Assembly: GCF_016793825.1 (NCBI RefSeq)
Contig: NZ_JAEULM010000003.1
Location: 62,001-126,000, forward strand
DNA from: Sphingopyxis sp.
GTDB lineage: Bacteria; Pseudomonadota; Alphaproteobacteria; Sphingomonadales; Sphingomonadaceae
Direction: 5' to 3'
DNA: 64,000 nt
Position 1 is the first letter of the stretch. Each line of letters starts with the position of its first letter. Positions 15,940-24,588 of the stretch are shown piece by piece. Below the pieces are notes generated by a model, which was not told the origin of the DNA, made no database searches, and was given only the letters and a program-made list of their open reading frames with translations. Both the position numbers and the translations under genes were made by a program.

Positions 15940-17919
15940 ATGATGCAATTCATCCACAAGCTGATGGTCGGGCTGGCCGCGCTCGCTGCGGTGCCGCTGG
16001 CAGCGCAGGGGCCGGTTCCGGCGCCCGCGACGAAAAAGGCGGAGGTACCGCCATTGATCGCGGCAAAGCCTGTGCAGACCGCGAATCTGACCCGCACTGA
16101 CCTTGAGGCCTTCCTTGACGGCTTTCTCCCCTATGCGCTCGAACGCGCCCGTATCCCGGGTGCCGTCGTCGTCGTCGTGCGCGGCGATCAGGTCGTGCTG
16201 GAAAAGGGTTATGGCTTTGCCGATGTCGCGAAGCGCAGGCCCGTCCTGCCCGAGACAACGCTTTTCCGTCCGGGATCGGTGTCGAAGCTCTTCACCTGGA
16301 CAGCGGTGATGCAACAGGTCGAGGCCGGCAAGCTGGACCTCGACAAGGATGTGAACAGCTATATCGACTTCAAGATTCCGGCCTATCAAGGCAAGCCGAT
16401 CACGCTGCGCAACATCATGACGCACACGGCGGGCTTCGAGGAGTCGGTCCGCTACCTGATCAGCAATGATCCCAAGGCGGTCATGACGCTGAAGAAGCAG
16501 ATGCCGTTGGCGTTGCCCGAACGGGTCTTCGCGCCGGGAACCACACCTGCCTATTCGAACTACGCCACCGCCCTTGCCGGCTATATCGTCGAGCGCGTCA
16601 GCGGCGAGAGTTTCGACGATTATGTCGACAACCATATCTTCAAGCCACTCGGCATGACGCATGCAAGCTTCCGTCAGCCGCTTCCCAAAACGCTCGTCGC
16701 CGATATGGCGAGCGGATATCCCGACATCACCCAGAAGGCGCGACCCTTTGAAATCGTGATTCCGGCGCCGGCGGGCAGCCTGTCGGCGAGCGGCGCCGAC
16801 ATGGGCAAGTTCATGATCGCGCATCTGAACGACGGTGCCGGCATACTGAAGCCCGAAACCGCAAAAATGATGCATGATTACAAGGCGCCTGGCGTCGGTC
16901 CGCTTAACGCCATGGCGCTCGGCTTCTACGAACAATGGGTCAACGGTCACCGGGCGATCGCGCATGGCGGCGACACCGTCTGGTTCCATTCCTATCTGTG
17001 GCTGTTCCCCGATGCCGATGTGGGCGTCTACATCTCGATGAACAGCCCCGGCAAGGAAGGGGCGGCGGGTGCGATCCGCAGCGCATTGTTCCATAAATTC
17101 GCTGACCGATACCTGCCCGGAACCGAGGCGCCCGGCCAGGTCGACGCGAAGGCCGCCAGGCAGCACGCACAGATGATGGCCGGCAATTATGTCACCAGCC
17201 GTGGTTCGTTCACCAACTTCATGAGCCTGTTCGGCCTGCTCGGCCAACCGACGGTCACGCTGACCGAAGAGGGCAAGATCAGCGTTCCGGGGCTTGATGG
17301 CCTGGGGGCCGGCGCACGCGACTGGGTCGAGGTCGAGCCGTTCGTATGGCGCGATACCGGCACCGGCGAACGTCTCGCGGCCGAAGTCAGAGACGGCCGG
17401 ATCGTGCGCTGGAGCCTCGATGCCGGGTCGCCCTTCATGGTGTTCGAGCCCGCCCCTGCCGGGATCAACGCGGCCTGGCTGAACGTGGCGCTGATCGCTG
17501 CCATCGGCATCGCATTGCTCGCCGCGCTTGCATGGCCGGTGCGCGCACTGGTCCGGCGCAGCTTCAAGGCGGATTTCGCGCTCACCGGCCAGGCGCGCCG
17601 CGCCTATCGCCTGTCGCGCCTGTGCGCGTGGCTGATACTGGTCGCGCTGGCCGGCTGGGTCGTACTGGTGGTCGCCTTCACGCTCGATATCGGCAGCATC
17701 GGCGGTCCGCTCGACTGGCTGATATATCTGCTGCGCGTCCTGACGCCGGTCGCGACGTTTGGCCTGCTCGGCACGGCGGCATGGCATCTGTGGCTTTGCG
17801 TCAGGGACAAGCGCCGCTGGACGATGAAGCTTGGTGCGGTGCTGCTGCTTTTCGCCGGCGCGGTGCTGACGTGGGTCACGCTCGCCTTCCATCTCTATGG
17901 CTTCGGGATGGTCTATTGA
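15940..17919 (+). CDS. Serine hydrolase, beta-lactamase fold, with C-terminal membrane domain
   Basis: Hydrolase of 659 residues in the class C beta-lactamase/D-aminopeptidase/EstB superfamily. A signal peptide covers about 1-22. The catalytic S-x-x-K is SVSK (S113, K116), the Y-x-N is YSN (Y205), and a late HGG (AIAHGGDTVW) supplies the third motif. After the catalytic domain come a beta-rich linker and, from about residue 515, four transmembrane segments, tethering the enzyme to the inner membrane with the active site probably in the periplasm. GGGGGA precedes ATG 15940 (15943 is equally possible). It overlaps the epimerase gene by one base (TGATG). Acyl-D-amino-acid or D-peptide hydrolysis fits the neighbours but is not proven. 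Confidence 0.88.
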   Translation: MMQFIHKLMVGLAALAAVPLAAQGPVPAPATKKAEVPPLIAAKPVQTANLTRTDLEAFLDGFLPYALERARIPGAVVVVVRGDQVVLEKGYGFADVAKRRPVLPETTLFRPGSVSKLFTWTAVMQQVEAGKLDLDKDVNSYIDFKIPAYQGKPITLRNIMTHTAGFEESVRYLISNDPKAVMTLKKQMPLALPERVFAPGTTPAYSNYATALAGYIVERVSGESFDDYVDNHIFKPLGMTHASFRQPLPKTLVADMASGYPDITQKARPFEIVIPAPAGSLSASGADMGKFMIAHLNDGAGILKPETAKMMHDYKAPGVGPLNAMALGFYEQWVNGHRAIAHGGDTVWFHSYLWLFPDADVGVYISMNSPGKEGAAGAIRSALFHKFADRYLPGTEAPGQVDAKAARQHAQMMAGNYVTSRGSFTNFMSLFGLLGQPTVTLTEEGKISVPGLDGLGAGARDWVEVEPFVWRDTGTGERLAAEVRDGRIVRWSLDAGSPFMVFEPAPAGINAAWLNVALIAAIGIALLAALAWPVRALVRRSFKADFALTGQARRAYRLSRLCAWLILVALAGWVVLVVAFTLDIGSIGGPLDWLIYLLRVLTPVATFGLLGTAAWHLWLCVRDKRRWTMKLGAVLLLFAGAVLTWVTLAFHLYGFGMVY

Positions 17920-18926
17920 TGGCAACGCAGAGCACGCGCGAACTGACGCTCGACCTTCGGGTCGAGCGTTTTCCCTATCACCAGCCGTTCCGCATTTCGG
18001 GTCATGTCTTCACCGAGACCGCCTTGCTTGTCGCGGAGTTGTCCGACGGCACGAACGTCGGTCGCGGCGAGGGGGCGGGAGTATATTATCTCGGCGACGA
18101 TATCGACCATATGCTGGCCGAGGCGTCGCGCGTTCGCGACCCGATCGAGCGGGGGGCAAGCCGGCAGGACCTCCAGGCCCTGCTGCCGCCCGGCGGCGCG
18201 CGCAACGCGCTGGACTGCGCTTTCTGGGATCTCGAGGCAAAGCGGACCGGGCGGCCGGTATGGGATCTGGCCGGCATGGGACCGCCAAAAGCCTTGCGCT
18301 CGACCCTGACGCTGGGCGCCGATGGCCCGGGCAACATGGCGAAGGCATCGCTAGCGCTCGACCCCGAGGCTCCGGTGAAGGTCAAGCTGACGGGCGATCT
18401 GTCGGATGACATCGCGCGCGTCGTCGCGATCCGAACCGCGCGCCCCGATGCGTGGATCGGGGTTGATGCGAATCAGGGCTATTCCATCGCGACGCTTGCC
18501 GAACTGCTCCCGGTTCTCGTCCAGATGGGCGTGGCGCAGCTCGAGCAGCCGCTGCCCCGCGGGCGCGAGGCCGATCTCGACGGGCTGAAGCGCCCGCTTC
18601 CCTTCGTTGCCGACGAAAGCGCGGTGACGCTGGGCGATACCGCCTCGCTTGTCGGCCGCTTCGATGTCGTGAATATCAAGCTCGACAAATGTGGCGGGCT
18701 TACCGAGGGTTTGGCGATCGCGCGGCAGGCGCGCAAATTGGGGCTCGACGTGATGGTCGGCAACATGATGGGAACCAGCCTGTCGATGGCGCCATCCTAT
18801 CTTGTCGGCCAGCTTTGCGACATCGTCGACCTCGACGGACCGACCTTCCTCGCGCGCGATCGCGAACCGGGCGTCGAATATCGCGGCGGCATGATCCACT
18901 GTCCTGCAGAAATTTGGGGCGAATGA
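17919..18926 (+). CDS. Dipeptide/N-acyl-amino-acid epimerase (enolase superfamily, DgcA/YcjG-like)
   Basis: Enolase-superfamily epimerase of 335 residues, the type that interconverts L,D- and L,L-dipeptides or N-acetyl-D/L-glutamate. Catalytic pattern of the muconate-lactonizing subgroup is complete: KxK in VKVKLTGD (K154, K156), metal ligands D183 (GVDANQGY), E209 (LEQPLP), D232 (ADESA), and the second base lysine in VNIKLDKCGG. There is no signal peptide, so it acts in the cytoplasm after import. The start ATG overlaps the stop of the membrane serine hydrolase by one base, indicating translational coupling. A DUF1611 protein encoded 3.4 kb downstream is the partner such epimerases have in the D-glutamate DgcN-DgcA pathway. 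Confidence 0.9.
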   Translation: MATQSTRELTLDLRVERFPYHQPFRISGHVFTETALLVAELSDGTNVGRGEGAGVYYLGDDIDHMLAEASRVRDPIERGASRQDLQALLPPGGARNALDCAFWDLEAKRTGRPVWDLAGMGPPKALRSTLTLGADGPGNMAKASLALDPEAPVKVKLTGDLSDDIARVVAIRTARPDAWIGVDANQGYSIATLAELLPVLVQMGVAQLEQPLPRGREADLDGLKRPLPFVADESAVTLGDTASLVGRFDVVNIKLDKCGGLTEGLAIARQARKLGLDVMVGNMMGTSLSMAPSYLVGQLCDIVDLDGPTFLARDREPGVEYRGGMIHCPAEIWGE

Positions 18927-18947
18927 CGAATTGATGTCCTAAATGGG

Positions 18948-18975
18948 TTGACAATTTTCTGATTAGGACAATAGT
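18948..18975 (+). promoter_or_regulatory. Promoter/operator copy 2 of the D-peptide regulon
   Basis: TTGACA (18948-18953), 16 bases, then AATAGT (18970-18975), reading toward the dipeptidase at 19009. The central CTGATTAG is the exact reverse complement of the CTAATCAG of copy 1 at 15820. The 82-bp gap between epimerase and dipeptidase thus holds a second start for the downstream genes. Confidence 0.65.
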
Positions 18976-19008
18976 CTCTGAATTGCAATTTTGGGAGGTA
19001 GAAACGGA

Positions 19009-20151
19009 ATGGCATTGTCATTCCCTGTGACGCGCCGTGCGATATTCGCGGGCGCGGTCGGGGCCGCTTTGTCCGCGCCGATGATCAACCGGGGCGCCTT
19101 CGCTTTCGCGGCGGCGCCTGCGCAAAGCTATTCGCGCCGCGCCATCGACCTCGTCGCAGCGTCGCTCGTCATCGACATGCTGGCTCCGCTCAAGATCACC
19201 CTGTCGCCCGATTATATCGCACACCGGCTGACCGATGCCGAAGCGGCAGAGTTTCGTGGCAGCGGGATCACCGGCTTTCACAACGCCTATGGCCTTGGCG
19301 GTCCCAACGCGAAAGCGCAGGCGATGGAATATCTCGCCGGCTGGCAGGGGTTCGCGGGGCGCAACAGCCATGTCTTCACGCTCGTCGACGATGCGGCCGA
19401 TCTCGATCGCGCCAAGAAGGATGGCAAGTGCGCCGTCATCATGGGAATCCAGAACGCCGACCAGTTCGAGAGCGCGGAGGATGTCGCGCTGTTCCGCCGC
19501 CTCGGGCTTCGCTGTGCGCAGCTGACCTACAACAGCCAGAACCGCATCGGATCGGGAAGCACCGACCGCGTTGACGGCGGAATCAGCGATTATGGCGCGG
19601 CGATCATCGCGGCGATGGAAAAGGCGGGCATGCTCATCGACGTGTCGCATTGCGGCGACAGGACGACGCTTGATGCGATCGCGATCGCCGGCGGGCCGAT
19701 CGCGATCACCCACAGCAACGCCCGTGCCCTGGTCGACCATCCGCGCGTCAAGACCGACGAGGCGATCCGGGCATTGGCGGCAAAGGGCGGCGTGATGGGC
19801 ATCACCGGTGTGCGCATGTTCGTGCGGGCGACCGATCCGACGGATGTCGGGCATATGGCGGACCATATCGACCATGTCGCAAAGCTAGTGGGGATCGACC
19901 ATGTCGGCATCGGGTCCGACGCCGATCTCAACGGCTATGACGACATGAAGCCCGACGAATATGCGCTGCTGAAGGCAGGCTACAAGGACAGCTACGCCTT
20001 TCGCGACAAGATCGACATCGACGGCTTTGATCACCCCAAGAAGGTCTTCGACCTGACGGAGGAACTGATCCGTCGCCGCTATTCCGACAAAAACATCAAG
20101 GCCGTGCTCGGGGGCAATTTCCGCCGCCTGCTTGGCCAAGTCTGGGGGTAA
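19009..20151 (+). CDS. Tat-exported M19 dipeptidase homologue with altered metal site
   Basis: Membrane-dipeptidase (M19) family protein of 380 residues. The N-terminus carries a twin-arginine-type signal (TRRAIFAGAVGAALSA), suggesting export in folded form. H214 (IDVSHCGD), H235 (ITHSNARAL) and the GIGSDADLNG Asp are kept. The first ligands are not: where other M19 enzymes have HxD this one reads LVIDML (54-58), and the bridging-Glu block reads GIQNADQF (146-153) instead of G-x-E-G-G. It may hold one metal or act on another amide. ATG 19009 has GGGAGG 10 bases upstream and begins just before the twin-Arg; the in-frame TTG at 18991 lacks a suitable site. Followed 4 bp later by the TonB receptor. 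Confidence 0.87.
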   Translation: MALSFPVTRRAIFAGAVGAALSAPMINRGAFAFAAAPAQSYSRRAIDLVAASLVIDMLAPLKITLSPDYIAHRLTDAEAAEFRGSGITGFHNAYGLGGPNAKAQAMEYLAGWQGFAGRNSHVFTLVDDAADLDRAKKDGKCAVIMGIQNADQFESAEDVALFRRLGLRCAQLTYNSQNRIGSGSTDRVDGGISDYGAAIIAAMEKAGMLIDVSHCGDRTTLDAIAIAGGPIAITHSNARALVDHPRVKTDEAIRALAAKGGVMGITGVRMFVRATDPTDVGHMADHIDHVAKLVGIDHVGIGSDADLNGYDDMKPDEYALLKAGYKDSYAFRDKIDIDGFDHPKKVFDLTEELIRRRYSDKNIKAVLGGNFRRLLGQVWG

Positions 20152-20155
20152 GACG

Positions 20156-22360
20156 ATGAACAAGGGATTTTTGATTGCAGGAAGCCTGGTCGCGCTGGCG
20201 ACCGCGATGCCGGCTTGGGCCGACGAAGCCGCGGGGGAGAATGAGAACGACATCGTCGTCACCGCGCAAAAGCGCGAGCAGCGCCTGATCGATGTCCCGC
20301 AGTCGGTGAGCGTCGTGTCGGGCGATGCGCTGGAGAATGTCCAGGCCACCAACTTTTCCGACTATCTGAAGCTCGTGCCGGGGCTTCAGCTCAACCAGAC
20401 GACGGCCGGTTTCGGCCGCCTCGTGCTGCGCGGCGTCAATACCGGCGGCGTGGCATCGACGGTCGCGGTCTACCAGGACGAAACGACCTTCGGGTCGAGC
20501 AGCGGCCTCGTCAACGGCGCGATCCTCGCGGGCGATTTCGATACCTTCGACATCGAACGGATCGAGGTTCTGCGCGGGCCGCAGGGGACCATCTATGGCG
20601 CCAGCTCGATGGGCGGCGTCCTCAAATATGTGACGCGCAAGCCCGAGACGGGCGCGTTCGAAGTCCGCGCCCGCGGCAGCGTCGAAACGGTCAAGGGCGG
20701 CGATGAATCCTATCTGGGCAGCGCGGTCGTCAATGTCCCGCTGGGTGACACGTTCGCGGTCCGCGCATCGGGGTTCTACCGCGACTTCGGCGGGTTCATC
20801 GATTCGATCGGGACCGGCGGATCGGATATCGAATCGGACATCAACAGCTCGAAAAGCTATGGCGGGCGCGCTTCGGTGCTGTTCAAACCGAGCGAGGGCC
20901 TTTCGATCCAGCTTAGCGCTTATCTTCAGAATCTGAAGACCCATGCCTCGAACAGCGTCGACAGTGACCCGTCGACCGGCCGAACGCTCTACGGTCGCCT
21001 CTCTCAGTCGCAGTTCGTGCCTGAATTTACCGACGTCCGCTACCGCGTCTACAGCGCGGTCGTCGATGCCGACCTCGGTTTCGCCAATCTGGTGTCGGCG
21101 ACAAGCTACAGCACCCTGTCGCAGTCGTTCCGTGGTGACCTGACGCCGCAGTTCGGGGGGCTGATCGAGGCGATCTTTGGCACGCCGAACGATTTCTATC
21201 AGGGGCAGCTTACGCGCGTTCGGCGCGTTTCGCAGGAAATCCGCCTCCAGTCGCCCGAAAGCGACAGCTTCGAATGGCTCGTCGGCGCCTATTATACCCG
21301 CGAGAAGGGGGTCATCGATCAGACATACAACGCGGTCCAGCCGGGGACGCTGACCCCGGTTGCCGGGCTGCCGCTGCTGGGCGTCGCAACGCTGAATTCG
21401 CGCTATCGCGAACTGGCAGGTTTCGCGAATGCGACACTTCACCTTGGCGAACGCTTCGACCTGACTTTCGGCGGCCGCTACAGTGGCAACCGGCAGGTGG
21501 CGAACCAGGTGTCGGACGGCATTCTTGCGGGAGGGCTCATCGTCCTGCCCGATACCCGGTCGTCCGAAAATGTCTTCACCTTCTCCGTCGCGCCCCAGTT
21601 CGAAATCAGCGATCAGGCAACCGTCTATGCCCGCGTCGCGAAGGGGTTCCGGCCCGGCGGCCCGAACGTCCTCGCGCCGGGAGCTCCGGACGAACTGCGT
21701 TCCTACGCCTCGGACTCGCTCGTCAGCTATGAAGTCGGCGTCAAGGCGGAGACGGTCGATCGCAGCTTCTCGATCGACATCGCCGCGTTCCACATCGACT
21801 GGAAGGACATCCAGGTCTTTGGCCTCGTCAACAATTTCGGGATCAACTTCAACGGCGGCAAGGCGAAGAGCGACGGTCTGGAATTCACGACCACGCTGCG
21901 CCCGACCGATGGCCTCAGCTTCTCGCTCAATGGTGCCTACACCAACGCGAAGCTGAAGGACGACACGCCGGCGCAGGTCGGCGGCCTGACGGGCGATCGC
22001 CTGCCCTATACGCCCAAATACAGCATCGGCGCCAACGCCGACTATGAATGGGCGGTGGGCGGCGAGACCAAGGCCTATGTCGGCGCGTCGGTGCGCAGCC
22101 TGTCGAAACAGCCTGCCGGCTTTGATTTCGCTTTCCGCAGCATCAATGGGCGCCAGCGCTATCTGCCGTCCTATGAGGTGGTCGATCTGCGTGCGGGGCT
22201 CGACTTCGGGAAATATTCGCTCGAACTCTATGCGAAGAATCTGACCGATGCCGAGGGCAAGACCTCGCTGGAGGCGCCGGCGAATATTCCGCTCGGCGCC
22301 GCGGGGACCGCGGTCATCCGGCCGCGCACCTTTGGCGTAACACTGACAGCCGGCTTCTGA
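20156..22360 (+). CDS. TonB-dependent outer-membrane receptor of the peptide-degradation block
   Basis: Receptor of 734 residues with signal peptide 1-23 (ending PAWA), TonB-box-like NDIVVTAQKRE, plug domain (DVPQSVSVVSGDAL, RIEVLRGPQGTIYGASSMGGVLKYVTRKP), and a beta-barrel ending GVTLTAGF. Its gene lies 4 bp after a dipeptidase and 18 bp before the DUF1611 gene, so the receptor should be made with the degradative enzymes and import their substrate, probably an oligopeptide or acyl-peptide too large for porins. No Fur-type box precedes it. Start chosen at ATG 20156, which leaves a clean signal peptide. Confidence 0.94.
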   Translation: MNKGFLIAGSLVALATAMPAWADEAAGENENDIVVTAQKREQRLIDVPQSVSVVSGDALENVQATNFSDYLKLVPGLQLNQTTAGFGRLVLRGVNTGGVASTVAVYQDETTFGSSSGLVNGAILAGDFDTFDIERIEVLRGPQGTIYGASSMGGVLKYVTRKPETGAFEVRARGSVETVKGGDESYLGSAVVNVPLGDTFAVRASGFYRDFGGFIDSIGTGGSDIESDINSSKSYGGRASVLFKPSEGLSIQLSAYLQNLKTHASNSVDSDPSTGRTLYGRLSQSQFVPEFTDVRYRVYSAVVDADLGFANLVSATSYSTLSQSFRGDLTPQFGGLIEAIFGTPNDFYQGQLTRVRRVSQEIRLQSPESDSFEWLVGAYYTREKGVIDQTYNAVQPGTLTPVAGLPLLGVATLNSRYRELAGFANATLHLGERFDLTFGGRYSGNRQVANQVSDGILAGGLIVLPDTRSSENVFTFSVAPQFEISDQATVYARVAKGFRPGGPNVLAPGAPDELRSYASDSLVSYEVGVKAETVDRSFSIDIAAFHIDWKDIQVFGLVNNFGINFNGGKAKSDGLEFTTTLRPTDGLSFSLNGAYTNAKLKDDTPAQVGGLTGDRLPYTPKYSIGANADYEWAVGGETKAYVGASVRSLSKQPAGFDFAFRSINGRQRYLPSYEVVDLRAGLDFGKYSLELYAKNLTDAEGKTSLEAPANIPLGAAGTAVIRPRTFGVTLTAGF

Positions 22361-22378
22361 CGGCCGGATAGGAGACGA

Positions 22379-23440
22379 ATGACCATGGCCACCGTGCTGC
22401 AACGGCGTGCAGACGCCGAACGGGAGGGTGTACCCACGCTTCCGCAGCCCTACCTGCTCTTCCTCGGCGACACCAGCGAGGCGGGCTATGCGAAGACCGC
22501 TTTCGGCCTTGCCGACTGGGCGGGTGACCGCTGCGTCGGCGAATGGTCGATCGCTGGCTGCACGGTCACCACCGGCCTGCCGCGCCTGTCGCCAGCCGAC
22601 GCGGCGGCGGCCGGTGCGCGGTCGCTGGTGATCGGGGTTGCGAACCAGGGTGGCATCATCGGCGAGCGCTGGGTCGCCGTTCTGGTCGAGGCGATGGAGG
22701 CCGGACTCGATATCGTCAGCGGGCTACACACCCGGCTGGCCAACATTCCGGCGCTGGTCGACGCGGCGCGGCGGACCGGGCGGCACCTGATCGACGTTCG
22801 CACGCCGCCGCCCCTGATTCCGGTCGGTAACGGTCGCAAGCGGAGCGGCAAGCGGCTGCTGACCGTCGGCACCGATTGCGCGCTCGGCAAGAAATACACT
22901 GCGCTCGCGCTGCACCGGGCCTTCGTCCGGCGCGGCGTCGATGCCGACTTTCGCGCGACCGGCCAGACGGGCATCATGATCGCGGGAGGTGGAATGCCGA
23001 TGGACGCGGTCGTTTCGGATTTCGAGGCGGGAGCTGCTGAAATGTTGAGTCCCGACGCGCCTGATGACCATTGGGACCTGATCGAAGGGCAGGGGTCGAT
23101 CTTCAACCCCGCCTATGCTGCCGTATCGCTCGGCCTGCTCCACGGCAGCCAGCCCGATGTGTTCGTCGTCTGCCACGATCCGACGCGCAAGGTGATCCTT
23201 GGCATGGAGAGCTTCGCGCTGCCGACGGTTGAAGACGTGATCGACCTGACGATCCGCCTCGGCAGCCGGACCAACCCCGCGATCCGCTGCGGCGGCATCA
23301 GCCTCAATACCGCAAGTTTCGATGCCGACAGTGCCGAAGCGCTGATGGCGGCCGAGCGCAAGCGGCTGGGGCTGCCGGTCAGCGATCCGATCCGCGGAGG
23401 CGCAAGCTTCGACGCACTCGTCGAAAACATTCTCGCGTGA
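22379..23440 (+). CDS. DUF1611 family protein (DgcN-like)
   Basis: Cytoplasmic protein of 353 residues with the DUF1611 two-domain layout: an N-terminal Rossmann-like half (LGDTSEAGYAKTAFGL, GVANQGGIIGERW, GLHTRL) and a C-terminal P-loop half with GTDCALGKKYTA (164-175) and IEGQGSIFNPAYAAVSLGLLHGSQPD. Family members called DgcN work with a DgcA epimerase in D-glutamate catabolism, making N-acetyl-D-glutamate for epimerisation; I recall this from the literature and cannot check it here. The epimerase of this locus is encoded at 17919-18926. AGGAG lies just upstream; Met 3 (22385) is an alternative start with better spacing. It overlaps the transporter gene (TGATG). Confidence 0.87.
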   Translation: MTMATVLQRRADAEREGVPTLPQPYLLFLGDTSEAGYAKTAFGLADWAGDRCVGEWSIAGCTVTTGLPRLSPADAAAAGARSLVIGVANQGGIIGERWVAVLVEAMEAGLDIVSGLHTRLANIPALVDAARRTGRHLIDVRTPPPLIPVGNGRKRSGKRLLTVGTDCALGKKYTALALHRAFVRRGVDADFRATGQTGIMIAGGGMPMDAVVSDFEAGAAEMLSPDAPDDHWDLIEGQGSIFNPAYAAVSLGLLHGSQPDVFVVCHDPTRKVILGMESFALPTVEDVIDLTIRLGSRTNPAIRCGGISLNTASFDADSAEALMAAERKRLGLPVSDPIRGGASFDALVENILA

Positions 23441-24588
23441 TGGTGGGCGATCCGGGCAGCAGGTTGAGTACGGACCCTAACTGGTTTCAGCGCTTCCTGC
23501 TGCCCGGCTTCGCGCTCAAGGCGGTCATCATTGGCGGCGGTTACGCCACCGGGCGCGAGCTGGCCGAATATTTCGTACCGTCCGGGCCGTGGGGCGGGCT
23601 GGCCGCGATGGCGCTGGCGACGCTGATCTGGAGCATCGTTGCCGCATTGACCTTCGCGCTGGCGCGCCAGTTCGGCGCCTATGATTACCGGGCCTTCTTC
23701 AGGGGGCTGCTCGGCCCCGGATGGATCGCGTTCGAGGGCGCGTATCTGGTCTTCGTCATCCTGATTCTCGCGGTGTTCGGTGCCGCGGCGGGAGCGATCG
23801 GCGCGGCGACCTTCGGCTGGCCCGAATGGGCGGGCGCGGTGCTGCTTGCGGCCGCGATCGTTGCGGTCGTCACCAGGGGGACCGGAGTCGTAGAGCAGAT
23901 GTTCAAATATGTCTCGATCCTGCTGTACACGGTTTACGGCCTGTTCCTGATCCTCGCGCTTGCGAGCTTCGGTGGGCTGATCGGACAGGGATTTGCCAAC
24001 GCTCCGCCGCCGTCGGGCAACTGGATGGCGGGTGGCATCACCTATGCGAGTTACAACATCGTCGGGGCGGTTGTGATCCTGCCGGTGCTGCGGCACCTGA
24101 CGAGCCGGCGCGACGCGATCGTCGCCGGGTTGATCGCCGGTCCGTTGTCGATGTTGCCGGCGATCCTGTTCTTCGTCGCCATGATGGCCTTCTATCCCGC
24201 GATCGGTGCCGAGACCTTGCCGTCGGATTTCCTGCTCCGCCAGATGACGGTGCCGGGCTTTCACATCCTGTTTCAGGTGATGATCTTTGCCGCGCTGCTC
24301 GAAAGCGGTGCGGGGGCCGTGCATGCGATCAACGAACGTATCTCGGGCGCGCTCGAAAGCCGGGGGCGCCCCGCGCTGACCGCGCGGGCCCGCGCTATCA
24401 TCGGCGCCGGCATCCTTGCCGTCTGCATGTTCGTCGCCGGCGAGATCGGCCTCGTCGATCTGATCGCCAGCGGATACCGCTTCCTCGCCTGGCTGTTCCT
24501 CGCGGTCTTCGTCGTCCCGCTTCTCACCATCGGCACATGGCGCCTGCTGCGCCGCCAACCCGTCACCACCATGGAGACTCCGGCATGA
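23440..24588 (+). CDS. YkvI-like integral membrane transporter
   Basis: Inner-membrane protein of 382 residues with about ten transmembrane helices. The first helix region GFALKAVIIGGGYATGRELAEYF has the broken, glycine-rich look of LeuT/APC-fold transporters, and the protein resembles the YkvI family of uncharacterised transporters. Further helices lie around 55-75, 95-145, 150-180, 205-240, 270-290 and 320-370. It starts at ATG 23440, overlapping the DUF1611 stop by one base, and overlaps the next serine hydrolase gene by four (ATGA). Within the block it is the only obvious inner-membrane carrier, so it probably moves the amino acid or dipeptide released in the periplasm. Substrate unproven. 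Confidence 0.82.
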   Translation: MVGDPGSRLSTDPNWFQRFLLPGFALKAVIIGGGYATGRELAEYFVPSGPWGGLAAMALATLIWSIVAALTFALARQFGAYDYRAFFRGLLGPGWIAFEGAYLVFVILILAVFGAAAGAIGAATFGWPEWAGAVLLAAAIVAVVTRGTGVVEQMFKYVSILLYTVYGLFLILALASFGGLIGQGFANAPPPSGNWMAGGITYASYNIVGAVVILPVLRHLTSRRDAIVAGLIAGPLSMLPAILFFVAMMAFYPAIGAETLPSDFLLRQMTVPGFHILFQVMIFAALLESGAGAVHAINERISGALESRGRPALTARARAIIGAGILAVCMFVAGEIGLVDLIASGYRFLAWLFLAVFVVPLLTIGTWRLLRRQPVTTMETPA

